DNA of 64,000 nt from Prevotella sp. (GCA_017619275.1 JAFZSR010000065.1:1-64000), one strand, 5' to 3'; shown: positions 56,652 to 64,000, counted from the stretch's first letter. The notes: generated by a model not told the origin, from the sequence alone. Numbers and translations: made by a program.

Positions 56652-57575
56652 ATGATGCAGATTCCCATAGAGTCGATGAACCTGATGCTGCTGAACGTGG
56701 GACGTGCGCAGCACAATGCCGACTGGAACTGGCAGGATGTGAAGTCGCCCTTCACCCGCATTTACTATGTGGTGGAAGGCGAGGCGCTGTTGCACCTGCC
56801 TCAGCAGTGCGTCACGCTGCGCCCCCAGCATCTTTACATCATCCCCGCCTACACCGCCCACTCGTATGAGTGCCACGGGCTGTTCACACATTATTATTTA
56901 CATGTGTACGAGGGCTTCAAGACGGCCATGAACCTGCAGGAGGTGTACGAGCTGCCCACGGAGGTGACGGCGGGGGAGAAGACGGAAATGCTGTTCGAGT
57001 TCCTGTGCAACCGCCATCCCAATGCCCTGCTGCCGCAGAGCGACCCGAAGAGCTACGACACGTCGGCTCAGACATCCGACTATGTGGCGCGCTACCGCGA
57101 CATGGAGCTGTGGGAGAAGATGGAGCTGCGCGGCGCCATGCTGATGCTGATGTCGCACTTCATCCGCGAGGCCAAGCTGCGCGTGTGGACGAGCGACGAA
57201 AGGATGAAGCGCGTGCTGGAGCACATTCATGCGCACATCGGCGACACCACCGACGTGGAGGAGCTGGCCAGCGTGGCTTGCATCACCAAGCCTTATCTCA
57301 TCCGCCTGTTCCGTCGCGAGTTCGGCACCTCGCCCGTGCAGTATATCAACAACAAGAAGGTGGAGCGGGCGCAGCTGCTGCTCTTCACCACCGACATGGC
57401 GGTGAAGGAGGTGGCCTACACGCTGGGCTTCAGCGACCAGAGCTACTTCATCCGCCTGTTCCGAAAGCTGACGGGCATCACGCCGCAGGAGTATAGGAAG
57501 CGGATGAAACCCACCCCCAACCCCTCCCGAACGGGAGGGGAGCTGTATAGACAGCAGATGAAACATTCGAGATAA
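56652..57575 (+). CDS. AraC-family transcriptional regulator of the fucose locus
   Basis: This is a 307-residue regulator. The N-terminal cupin-type sensor domain has FTRIYYVVEGEALLHLPQQC and LRPQHLYIIPAYTAHSYECH. The C-terminal double helix-turn-helix domain has LASVACITKPYLIRLFRREF and then AVKEVAYTLGFSDQSYFIRL with FRKLTGITPQEYRKRMK. The start at 56652 (MMQIPIESMNLMLL) follows the -7 box. The last about 21 residues (PTPNPSRTGGELYRQQMKHS) are encoded by a hairpin repeat (57509-57561), so the tail is element-derived. It lies between the divergent fucosidase and fucP and probably senses fucose or a derivative. Confidence 0.92.
   Translation: MMQIPIESMNLMLLNVGRAQHNADWNWQDVKSPFTRIYYVVEGEALLHLPQQCVTLRPQHLYIIPAYTAHSYECHGLFTHYYLHVYEGFKTAMNLQEVYELPTEVTAGEKTEMLFEFLCNRHPNALLPQSDPKSYDTSAQTSDYVARYRDMELWEKMELRGAMLMLMSHFIREAKLRVWTSDERMKRVLEHIHAHIGDTTDVEELASVACITKPYLIRLFRREFGTSPVQYINNKKVERAQLLLFTTDMAVKEVAYTLGFSDQSYFIRLFRKLTGITPQEYRKRMKPTPNPSRTGGELYRQQMKHSR
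57509..57561. repeat. G/C-rich hairpin element, copy 5 (C-terminus of the AraC gene)
   Basis: One half only: CCCACCCCCAACCCCTCCC, gaac, GGGAGGGG then AGCTGTATAGACAGCAGATG. This corresponds to the left half of copies 1 and 3. It supplies the last codons of the AraC-family gene, including the stop region. Confidence 0.75.
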
Positions 57576-57623
57576 CAAATAGTAGGTTATATACAAGAAT
57601 AAATAAATCAATCAACAGAACAA

Positions 57624-58949
57624 ATGGCAAATGTAAGTAAACTGATTGAAAAGAAGTACCTTGTGACGTTCATCCTCGTCACTTCGTTGTTTGCCCTGTG
57701 GGGCTTCGCCAACGACTTCACCAACCCGATGGTGGCCGCCTTCCGCACCGTGATGGAACTGAGCAACTTCAAGGCGTCGCTCATCCAGTTCGCCTTCTAT
57801 GGCGGCTATGCCACAATGGCCATCCCCGCCGCCCTGTTCATCCGCAAGTACAGCTACAAGAGCGGCATCCTGCTCGGACTGGCGCTCTATGCCGCCGGCG
57901 CGCTCCTGGCCATGCCCGCCGCCCAGCAGCAGAGCTTCATGTTCTTCTGCTTCGCCTTGTATATCCTCACCTTCGGTCTCGCCTTCCTCGAGACCACAGC
58001 CAACCCCTTCATCCTCTCGTTGGGAGCGAAGGAGAACAGCACGCGCCGCCTGAACATGGCACAGGCCTTCAACCCCGTGGGCTCGCTCACAGGTATGGCC
58101 GTGGCCTCGCTCCTCGTGCTGCCCAACCTGCTCTCCGACGAGCGCGACGCTGCCGGCAACCTGACCTTCGCCGCCAAGGAGGTGGCAGAGAAAGCCACCA
58201 TCCGCGTGCATGACCTGGAGGCCATCCGCACCCCCTACATCGTTATCGGCCTCATCGTGCTCGTCGTCTTTGCCATCTTCCTCTTTAAGAAGATGCCGAA
58301 AACCGAGAGCGAGGAGATGAAAGCCCAGGGCGTGCGCCGCGCCGTGAAGGATACGCTCTCGAACCTTTGGCACAACCATAACTACCGTTTCGGCGTGATG
58401 TCGCAGTTCTTCTATGTGGGCGCCCAGATCATGTGCTGGACTTTCATCATCCAGTATGCCGAGCGTTTGGGCTTGTCGTGGGCCAAGGCGCAGATGTTCA
58501 ACATCGCCGCCATGTCGCTGAACCTCACGGGCCGCTTCGTGGGTACCTATATCATGAAATTCGTCAACTCCCGTCTGCTGCTGGCCATCTTTGCCATCGG
58601 CGCCTCGGTGTGCACTTTGGGGGCCATCTTCATCGACGGCATGTTGGGACTCTACTCGCTGGTGCTCATCAGCCTCTTCATGTCAATCATGTTCCCCAGC
58701 ATCTATGGCATCGCTCTTGAGAATGTGGAAACGCCCGACACCAATCTCGGAGCCGCCTTCCTCGTGATGTCCATCGTGGGAGGTGCCATCCTGCCGCCGT
58801 TGCAGGGCGCCATCATCGACCAGCAGACCATCATGGGCATGCCGGCCGTGAAATTCTCCTTCGTCCTGCCCTTGGTCTGCTTCCTCGTCATCTTCGTTTA
58901 TGGCTACAGGACGTATAAGAATACCGCAATCCAAACAGTCAAATCGTAA
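57624..58949 (+). CDS. fucP: L-fucose:H+ symporter (MFS, FucP-type)
   Basis: This 441-residue MFS carrier has 12 helices. It begins MANVSKLIEKKYLVTFILVT SLFALWGFANDFTNPMVAAF, where the charged/polar residues of the first helix match FucP. Then come QFAFYGGYATMAIPAALFIR, FLETTANPFILSLGAKEN and in the second half QFFYVGAQIMCWTFIIQYAE and NLGAAFLVMSIVGGAILPPL. FucP brings L-fucose into the cytoplasm with a proton. It follows araC by 48 bases and precedes the mutarotase gene by 9, so it is in the catabolic operon. Confidence 0.9.
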   Translation: MANVSKLIEKKYLVTFILVTSLFALWGFANDFTNPMVAAFRTVMELSNFKASLIQFAFYGGYATMAIPAALFIRKYSYKSGILLGLALYAAGALLAMPAAQQQSFMFFCFALYILTFGLAFLETTANPFILSLGAKENSTRRLNMAQAFNPVGSLTGMAVASLLVLPNLLSDERDAAGNLTFAAKEVAEKATIRVHDLEAIRTPYIVIGLIVLVVFAIFLFKKMPKTESEEMKAQGVRRAVKDTLSNLWHNHNYRFGVMSQFFYVGAQIMCWTFIIQYAERLGLSWAKAQMFNIAAMSLNLTGRFVGTYIMKFVNSRLLLAIFAIGASVCTLGAIFIDGMLGLYSLVLISLFMSIMFPSIYGIALENVETPDTNLGAAFLVMSIVGGAILPPLQGAIIDQQTIMGMPAVKFSFVLPLVCFLVIFVYGYRTYKNTAIQTVKS

Positions 58950-58958
58950 ACAGCCTTG

Positions 58959-59333
58959 ATGGACGGATATGTTCAGACCCTTTCGGGTGGGAAGACGAAG
59001 CGCTACGTGCAGATGCTCGACATCTGCGACGAGCCTGCACTGATAGCGCAATACCGCAAATGGCACAGCGAGGAATACAGCTGGAAGGAGATACGCGACG
59101 GCATCCGCCAGGTGGGCATCCTGGAAATGGAAATCTACATCCTGGGCAACCATTTGGTGATGATTGTCGATACCCCAGCCGACTTCGACTGGCCGTCGGC
59201 CATGGACCGCTTGGCCACGCTGCCCCGCCAGGCCGAGTGGGAGGCCTTCGTGGCCAAGTTCCAGGGCTGCTCTGTCGATGCCCGCAGCGACGAGAAGTGG
59301 CAGATGATGGAGCGAATGTTCCGCCTGTACTGA
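58959..59333 (+). CDS. RhaM-family sugar mutarotase (L-fucose mutarotase by context)
   Basis: This 124-residue protein of the L-rhamnose mutarotase family (PF05336-type) has KRYVQMLDICDEPALIAQYR, KWHSEEYSWKEIRDGIRQVG, EMEIYILGNHLVMIVDTPAD and the C-terminal DEKWQMMERMFRLY. It interconverts alpha and beta anomers so that the dehydrogenase can act. The partners FucP and an L-fucose-type dehydrogenase indicate fucose as substrate. The ATG at 58959 was chosen; a TTG at 58956 is an alternative. It lies 9 bases after fucP. Confidence 0.85.
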   Translation: MDGYVQTLSGGKTKRYVQMLDICDEPALIAQYRKWHSEEYSWKEIRDGIRQVGILEMEIYILGNHLVMIVDTPADFDWPSAMDRLATLPRQAEWEAFVAKFQGCSVDARSDEKWQMMERMFRLY

Positions 59334-59344
59334 ATTGAAATACG

Positions 59345-59399
59345 GGAGTTCATCCCTATAGCTCCCATAAACTCCCATAACTCCCATAACTCCCATAAA
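59345..59399. repeat. 9-bp period ACTCCCATA array
   Basis: ACTCCCATA-type units follow one another four times with a regular 9-bp period, directly before the ATG of the aldo-keto reductase gene. It is related to the looser array at about 366-412. It may influence translation of the next gene because it ends only a few bases before the start. Confidence 0.65.
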
Positions 59400-59402
59400 A
59401 AT

Positions 59403-60344
59403 ATGCGTTATACAGAACTTGGAAAAACGGGAATGAAGATTTCCCATTTGGGCTTCGGCGCTTCGTCGCTGGGCAGTGTGTTTCACGAGACAAAACTCAA
59501 CGAGAGCATTGAAGCGGTGGAGGTGGCCATCGAAGGGGGCATCAACTTCATCGATGTCAGCCCTTACTACGGCTACTATAAGGCCGAGACGGTGCTGGGA
59601 CAGGCACTGAAAAACATCCCCCGCGACAAATATTTTTTGAGCACGAAGGTGGGCCGCTACGGCGAAGACGGCCACAACACCTGGGACTACTCCGCCGAGC
59701 GCGTCACTCGCAGCGTCTACGAGAGCATGGAGCGCCTCGGCATCGATTTCATCGACCTCATCAACGTGCACGACATCGAGTTCCAGGCCGCCCTGCCCGG
59801 TGGCTTGCAGAAGGTGGTCGACGAAACGCTGCCCGCCCTCTTCGCCCTGAAGAAGAAAGGCTTGGTGGGCCACGTGGGCATCACCGACCTGCAGCTAAAG
59901 AACTTGAAGTGGGTGGTAGAAAAGTCAAAAGACGTGGAGAGCATCCTGAACTTCTGCCACTTCTGCCTCTGCGACGATGCCCTGGCCGACGAGCTCGACT
60001 TCTTCGAGCAGCATGGCGTGGGCGTCATCAACGCGTCGCCCCTCTCCATGGGCCTGCTCAGCCAGCGTGGCGTGCCCGCCTGGCATCCCGCCCCGAAGCC
60101 GTTGGTGGAGGCGTGCACCCGTGCCGCCGCCTTCTGCACCGAGAAGGGCTACCCCATCGAGCGTCTGGCCATGCAGTACTCCGTGAGCAATCCCCGCATC
60201 GCCTCCACGCTATTCTCGTCGGCCAATCCGCAGAACGTGAAGCGCAATATTCAATGGGCCAATGAGGAGCCCGACTGGCAACTGGTGCAGCAGGTGAAAG
60301 AAATCATCGGCGACCAGCAGCGCGTCACCTGGAGCAACACCTAA
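59403..60344 (+). CDS. Aldo-keto reductase of the L-galactose/L-fucose dehydrogenase type
   Basis: This 313-residue TIM-barrel NAD(P)-dependent oxidoreductase begins MRYTELGKTGMKISHLGFGA. The catalytic tetrad is visible as Asp51 (NFIDVSPYYG), Tyr56, Lys82 (FLSTKVGRYG) and His123 (LINVHDIEFQ). VSPYYGYYKAETVLGQALKN and the HDIEF segment closely resemble plant L-galactose dehydrogenase and bacterial L-fucose dehydrogenases. It should oxidise L-fucose at C1 to L-fuconolactone. It is part of the fucP operon, with two small envelope genes and the lactonase gene downstream. Confidence 0.88.
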   Translation: MRYTELGKTGMKISHLGFGASSLGSVFHETKLNESIEAVEVAIEGGINFIDVSPYYGYYKAETVLGQALKNIPRDKYFLSTKVGRYGEDGHNTWDYSAERVTRSVYESMERLGIDFIDLINVHDIEFQAALPGGLQKVVDETLPALFALKKKGLVGHVGITDLQLKNLKWVVEKSKDVESILNFCHFCLCDDALADELDFFEQHGVGVINASPLSMGLLSQRGVPAWHPAPKPLVEACTRAAAFCTEKGYPIERLAMQYSVSNPRIASTLFSSANPQNVKRNIQWANEEPDWQLVQQVKEIIGDQQRVTWSNT

Positions 60345-60357
60345 CACTAATACAAAT

Positions 60358-61017
60358 ATGAGAAAGTTCGTCATCACACTATTGCTGGCATACGTTGCCC
60401 TGCCCTCATCTGCCCAAGAGGCCGTGCAGATGCTGGGCATGAACCAGCAACAGACCAGCCAGACTGTCCGCATCCCCGCCGCCCAGGCGGCTTATAGCGG
60501 CTATACCGTTGGCATCAGTTACGAGCCGGGATTCATCACCAGCAAGGTGAACGACGGATACGACGACGTGACTTGGAGAGGGGGGCGAGGGTTTGCTATT
60601 GACTTTTGGCAGCTGAGAGAGGGCAAGGGTTTTGGTGTCAACCTCTCGCACAGTTCCACCGACTATAGTTTCCCCGGTACCGACAAACCGCTTAAACTCT
60701 ATTATGTAGGCTTGGCGTATGTGCGCGCTGGGGCACTGGGTCGACGCTGGGTTGCCAGCTGGTCGATAGGCATGGGTTATGCGCACTATGTCATAGACAA
60801 ACATTACCAGTACTATATCAGCAAGAACTGGTCGTCGGGTGGCTTTGGCTTCATGCTCCGTGGTGGCATCGAATATCTGCCTAAAGAGCGGGTGGGCATC
60901 GCACTCGACATCAGAGAGACTGCCCACATCTTTCCAGGAGAAGATTCCGGTGGAAAGGGGTTGATACCAGGCTTCGAGCGACTGGGTTTCAACTTGGGGC
61001 TGCGGTACCATTTTTAA
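60358..61017 (+). CDS. Small exported outer membrane barrel-like protein
   Basis: This is a 219-residue protein with a signal peptide (FVITLLLAYVALPSSAQ). The mature part has alternating aromatic strands (YSGYTVGISYEPGFITSK, WVASWSIGMGYAHYVIDKHY) and ends in LGFNLGLRYHF, typical of an outer membrane barrel. The function is unknown. It lies 13 bases after the fucose dehydrogenase gene and is followed by another exported protein gene, so it is in the fucose operon or its downstream extension. A role in uptake of fucosylated glycans is possible but unproven. Confidence 0.65.
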   Translation: MRKFVITLLLAYVALPSSAQEAVQMLGMNQQQTSQTVRIPAAQAAYSGYTVGISYEPGFITSKVNDGYDDVTWRGGRGFAIDFWQLREGKGFGVNLSHSSTDYSFPGTDKPLKLYYVGLAYVRAGALGRRWVASWSIGMGYAHYVIDKHYQYYISKNWSSGGFGFMLRGGIEYLPKERVGIALDIRETAHIFPGEDSGGKGLIPGFERLGFNLGLRYHF

Positions 61018-61089
61018 GCAACCTAAATAAATCCATTGAAGATTGATAATTGAAAAATGAATATTTTAAGTTTAAAGTTCGTAGATTCT

Positions 61090-61755
61090 ATGAGACATCT
61101 TTTCACCCTTCTCATCGCACTTGTGGCGGTAACCACGGCTGACGCGCAGAGCCGCTATTTCATGACGCTTTCCGACTTGATGAGCGGCAATGGCATACAG
61201 CTCGACACCCTCTTCACCGACCATCACAGCAAGAGTCGTCAGCTGTGGTGGGGCGGCAACGACTATGTGCTCACCACGGGCGATGCCCGTGTAGACAAGA
61301 CGCTGAAGAAGAATGCCTTCGCCGCCATGCAGGGCGACACGCTTTATGTGAACTGCCGCAACCTGCGCTATGAGAAGACAGGTTTCGGCAACGGCTACAC
61401 CCGTGCCATGCGCATTGGCGAGCACAGCGTGCTCTTCGTCAACAAGATGATTGGGCGCTCGGCAAGAAACAGCGTGGCATTCACCTCAGTGATGTTTGGA
61501 GGCATTGCCGGCACCATTGCGGCTTCTCAGTACAACAAGCAGCAGGTGTGCTACCTCATCTCGTGGGGGGCCGATGAGAAAGGGCGCATCGACATTCGCC
61601 TACTCGACGATGCCCTGATTGAGCAGATGCTGAAGGACTACCACGACCTGTGGCTGGAATACCGCTCGGAACAAGATGACAGAAAACGCATACTGGCTGA
61701 CCGCGTCGTACCCCTCTTGGAGAAAGCCGGGCTGTTCAACCAAAGTAAACGTTAA
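61090..61755 (+). CDS. Exported protein of unknown function (DUF6563-like)
   Basis: This 221-residue protein has a signal peptide (MRHLFTLLIALVAVTTADAQ), which is why the start at 61090 was preferred over 61057. The mature part has a repeated polar region (FMTLSDLMSGNGIQLDTLFT) and one possible transmembrane or buried segment near FTSVMFGGIAGTIAAS. It resembles a small exported family found in Bacteroidales; function is unknown. It lies between a barrel-like gene and the lactonase gene, 29 bases before the latter. Confidence 0.6.
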   Translation: MRHLFTLLIALVAVTTADAQSRYFMTLSDLMSGNGIQLDTLFTDHHSKSRQLWWGGNDYVLTTGDARVDKTLKKNAFAAMQGDTLYVNCRNLRYEKTGFGNGYTRAMRIGEHSVLFVNKMIGRSARNSVAFTSVMFGGIAGTIAASQYNKQQVCYLISWGADEKGRIDIRLLDDALIEQMLKDYHDLWLEYRSEQDDRKRILADRVVPLLEKAGLFNQSKR

Positions 61756-61784
61756 AAGGTTAATAGATTAAAAGATTAATAAGC
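61752..61784. repeat. 8-bp period GTTAATAG array before the lactonase gene
   Basis: GTTAAAAG, GTTAATAG, ATTAAAAG, ATTAATAA follow one another with an 8-bp period and end just before the ATG at 61785. It is of the same short-period class as the arrays at 9118, 19197 and 59345. Confidence 0.5.
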
Positions 61785-62705
61785 ATGACTATCATTGACG
61801 CCCACAGCCACCTGTGGTATCGGCAGGACACCACATGGAATGGCAAAAAGATTTCGCCCCTGCCCAACGGACGCTCGATGTTCCTGGGCGAAGAGGTGCA
61901 GATGCTGCCCCCCTTCATAATCGACGGGCACAACACTGCCGAGGTGTTCCTCTCCAACATGAACTACGCCCAGGTGCAGGCCGCCGTGGTGGTGCAGGAG
62001 TTCATCGACGGCTTACAGAACAAGTACCTGAAGTGGGTGAGCGAGCACTACGGCGACCGCTTCTTCCTTTGCGGCATGGCCGACTACCTGCATCCGGGCT
62101 TCTTGAGCATGGCTCGCGACCTCATTGAGAAGAAGCATTTTCGCGGCATGGCCATTCCTGGTCACCGCCTCATCACCGACACGCAGCGGGTTTTCCTCAA
62201 TAGCGACGAGATGATGCAGATGTTCCACCTGATGGAGCAGCAGGACGTGCTGCTGAGCATCACCCTCATCGACGGCGACCACCAGGTGGGCGAGCTGACC
62301 GAGGTCATCCAGGAGTGCCCCCAGCTGAAGGTGGCCATCGGCCATTTCGGCATGCCCGTGGCCCAAGGGTGGGAGCAGCAGCTGCGCCTCTGCCTCCACG
62401 AGAACGTCTACATGGAGAGCGGCGGCATCACCTGGCTCTACAACTCGGAGTTCTACCCCTTCCCCACGGCCGTCAAGGTCATCCGCCAGGCCATCGACAC
62501 GGTGGGCGTGGAGAAACTGATGTGGGGCAGCGACTACCCCCGCACCATCACCGCCATCACCTACCGCATGAGCTACGACTTCATTTGCAAGAGCGACCTC
62601 CTCACCGACGACGAGAAGAAGTCCTTCCTCGGCGAGAACGCCAAGCGCCTCTATGGCTTCAAGGACCTGCCCGAGCTGCCCTACATCAAGAATATGTCGG
62701 AGTAA
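61785..62705 (+). CDS. Amidohydrolase-2 family lactonase (probable L-fuconolactonase)
   Basis: This is a 306-residue TIM-barrel hydrolase. It begins MTIIDAHSHLWYRQD, with the metal-binding HxH, and has KVAIGHFGMPVAQGWEQQL and the C-terminal KLMWGSDYPRTITAITYR with the catalytic Asp. The family includes L-rhamnono- and L-fucono-lactonases. With the dehydrogenase of the same locus it would turn L-fuconolactone into L-fuconate. The dehydratase and later enzymes of the oxidative route are not in the window. The short repeat just before the start may affect translation. Confidence 0.85.
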   Translation: MTIIDAHSHLWYRQDTTWNGKKISPLPNGRSMFLGEEVQMLPPFIIDGHNTAEVFLSNMNYAQVQAAVVVQEFIDGLQNKYLKWVSEHYGDRFFLCGMADYLHPGFLSMARDLIEKKHFRGMAIPGHRLITDTQRVFLNSDEMMQMFHLMEQQDVLLSITLIDGDHQVGELTEVIQECPQLKVAIGHFGMPVAQGWEQQLRLCLHENVYMESGGITWLYNSEFYPFPTAVKVIRQAIDTVGVEKLMWGSDYPRTITAITYRMSYDFICKSDLLTDDEKKSFLGENAKRLYGFKDLPELPYIKNMSE

Positions 62706-62783
62706 AAGGCCCATAAACATGCTTTTGTGTAGAAAAATAAAGTTTTTGTTACATACGAAAAGATGCTTAAGGGTAGAAATGAC

Positions 62784-62791
62784 TAACTTTG
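62784..62791 (+). promoter_or_regulatory. -7 box of the GH10 gene
   Basis: TAACTTTG lies 41 bases before the ATG at 62833, with TTTTTG at about 62744-62749 at the -33 distance. Confidence 0.6.
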
Positions 62792-62832
62792 CACCAAATC
62801 TTCTTTTTTATCTAAAACCAACTTTTCAACAC

Positions 62833-64000
62833 ATGAACACAAAAAAGATTTTACTGGCAATGGCGCTTTGCTGCATGGGCAGCACAGCCACCTTTGCTCA
62901 AGGACTGAAAGATGTCTACAAGGACTACTTCATGATTGGCGTGGCCGTGAACCAGCGCAACGTGACTAACGCAGAGCAGCAGGCTCTGGTCAAGAGCGAG
63001 TTCAACAGCATCACCGCCGAGAACGACATGAAGCCCGAGCCCACCGAGCCCCGCGAGGGCGAATTCAACTGGGAGAACGCCGACCGCATCGCCAACTTCG
63101 CCCGCCAGAACGGTATCAAGCTGCGCGGACACTGCTTGATGTGGCACTCGCAGATTGGCCGTTGGATGACTGCCGAGGGCACCACCAAAGAGCAGTTCTA
63201 CGCTCGCATGAAGAACCATATCCAGGCTATCGTCTCCCGTTACAAGGACGTGGTCTATGCATGGGATGTGGTAAACGAGGCCATCAGCGACGACCGCAAC
63301 GCTACCGATCCCTATCGCCAGAGCGCCATGTACCGTCTCTGTGGCGACGAGTTCATTGAGAAGGCTTTCCAGTATGCCCATGAGGCCGACCCCAAGGCAC
63401 TGTTGTTCTACAATGACTACAGCACCGTCGACCCCCACAAGCGCGACCGCATCTACAACATGGTGAAGAAGATGAAGGAAAAGGGTATCCCCATCGACGG
63501 TATCGGCATGCAGGCCCACTACAACATCTATTATCCCTCCGAGGCTCGCCTCGACTCGGCTATTACGATGTTCAAGAGCATTGTGAAGCACATCCACATC
63601 ACCGAGTTCGACATCCGTGTGAACGAGGAGATGGGTGGTGGCCTCCAGTTCAGCCGCGAGGGTGCCAATGTCACCGACTCTGTGAAGCAGCACCTGGCCG
63701 ACCAGTACGCCCGCTGCTTCCGCGTGTTCCGCAAGCACAAGGACGTCATCGACTGTGTGACCTTCTGGAACCTCGGCGACCGCGACTCTTGGCTCGGTGC
63801 CCGCAACTATCCGTTGCCTTGGGACGAGAACTATCAGCCCAAGCTGGCCTATGAGTATATCAAGGACATGAAGGCTCCCAAGTGGGATCTGCCTAAGCGC
63901 CCCGCACGTCCCGCACGTCAACCGGGACAGGGCTTCGGACAGGGCTTCGGACAGGGTGGTCCTGGACAAGGCGGTTTCGGTCAGGGTGGCCAGCGTCAGG
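62833..64000 (+). CDS. Secreted GH10 endo-1,4-beta-xylanase, truncated by the window end
   Basis: The first 389 codons are present and the gene runs off the window. A signal peptide (MNTKKILLAMALCCMGSTAT) precedes a GH10 barrel: VKSEFNSITAENDMKPEPTE, LRGHCLMWHSQIGRW, VYAWDVVNEAISD (acid/base Glu), GIGMQAHYN and HIHITEFDIRVNEEM (nucleophile Glu), then VTFWNLGDRDSW. The barrel ends near residue 355 and is followed by a Pro/Arg stretch and a GQGFGQGGPGQGGFGQGG-like tail, which is unusual for GH10 and may be a linker to a further domain. It hydrolyses internal bonds of xylan and fits the GH43 gene at 28962. Confidence 0.95.
   Translation, partial: MNTKKILLAMALCCMGSTATFAQGLKDVYKDYFMIGVAVNQRNVTNAEQQALVKSEFNSITAENDMKPEPTEPREGEFNWENADRIANFARQNGIKLRGHCLMWHSQIGRWMTAEGTTKEQFYARMKNHIQAIVSRYKDVVYAWDVVNEAISDDRNATDPYRQSAMYRLCGDEFIEKAFQYAHEADPKALLFYNDYSTVDPHKRDRIYNMVKKMKEKGIPIDGIGMQAHYNIYYPSEARLDSAITMFKSIVKHIHITEFDIRVNEEMGGGLQFSREGANVTDSVKQHLADQYARCFRVFRKHKDVIDCVTFWNLGDRDSWLGARNYPLPWDENYQPKLAYEYIKDMKAPKWDLPKRPARPARQPGQGFGQGFGQGGPGQGGFGQGGQRQ

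Noticed and set aside
50229-62705. Classical polysaccharide utilisation locus (SusC/SusD type)
   Set aside because: No SusC- or SusD-like gene is present despite the fucosidases and regulator.
62851-63969. Long minus-strand open frame at the window end
   Set aside because: Antisense of the GH10 xylanase, whose catalytic motifs are clear on the plus strand.

Overview
The window looks like a chromosomal segment of a Prevotella-like member of the Bacteroidales. The evidence is: Bacteroidetes-type -7 boxes (TAnnTTTG) ahead of most transcription units; a C10 peptidase with MBG-type repeats and a type IX-like C-terminus; a PorT-family outer membrane protein; a DUF2723 membrane protein; an AAA-ATPase-like/PD-(D/E)XK protein; and secreted glycoside hydrolases of the GH29, GH43 and GH10 type. 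No rRNA, tRNA, CRISPR array, intact insertion sequence or SusC/SusD pair was seen.

Layout. 0.6-12.7 kb holds housekeeping and envelope genes: a secreted C10 protease, a CorA-like transporter with a structured leader, a MATE exporter, a periplasmic PPIase, ksgA, a YbhN-like membrane protein, a PorT-family barrel and an MFS-like carrier. 12.7-15.1 kb is an ECF sigma factor operon (sigma, short membrane anti-sigma-like protein, two exported proteins). 15.6-26 kb carries a DUF2723 membrane protein, a polysaccharide deacetylase, vsr, and a tightly overlapping four-gene operon (two paralogous GT2 enzymes, a Wzx-type flippase, another GT2). 26.1-28.7 kb is a visibly A+T-rich island with an integrase remnant, an RpoA-CTD-like small protein and a two-gene ATPase plus TOPRIM-like module that resembles a defence system. 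29-50 kb is a second glycan region: GH43, three acyltransferase-3 proteins, many GT2 and GT4 enzymes, a GT32-like enzyme, a fucosyltransferase-like enzyme, a GtrB-like enzyme, and an AAA-ATPase-like protein in the middle. 50.2-62.7 kb looks like an L-fucose utilisation locus: two GH29 fucosidases, an AraC regulator, FucP, a mutarotase, an L-fucose/L-galactose dehydrogenase-type aldo-keto reductase and an amidohydrolase-family lactonase. This suggests the oxidative, non-phosphorylating route. The window ends inside a GH10 xylanase with a Gly/Gln-rich tail.

The most striking feature beyond the genes is repeat structure. A G/C-rich family of paired inverted hairpins (REPIN-like in architecture) occurs at five loci, and every one lies in or at the edge of a protein gene with the reading frame kept open. 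It forms an internal loop in an MFS carrier, an insertion beside the DxD region of a GT2, the linker that fuses two GT4 enzymes, an N-terminus of an acyltransferase and a C-terminus of an AraC regulator. A second family (four copies, core TCTCGTACGAGA) is intergenic and mostly follows gene ends. Several degenerate 7-9 bp period arrays also occur, some of them inside genes. Divergent gene pairs repeatedly show mirror-image promoters. Coordinates of short sites were read by eye and may be off by one or two bases.
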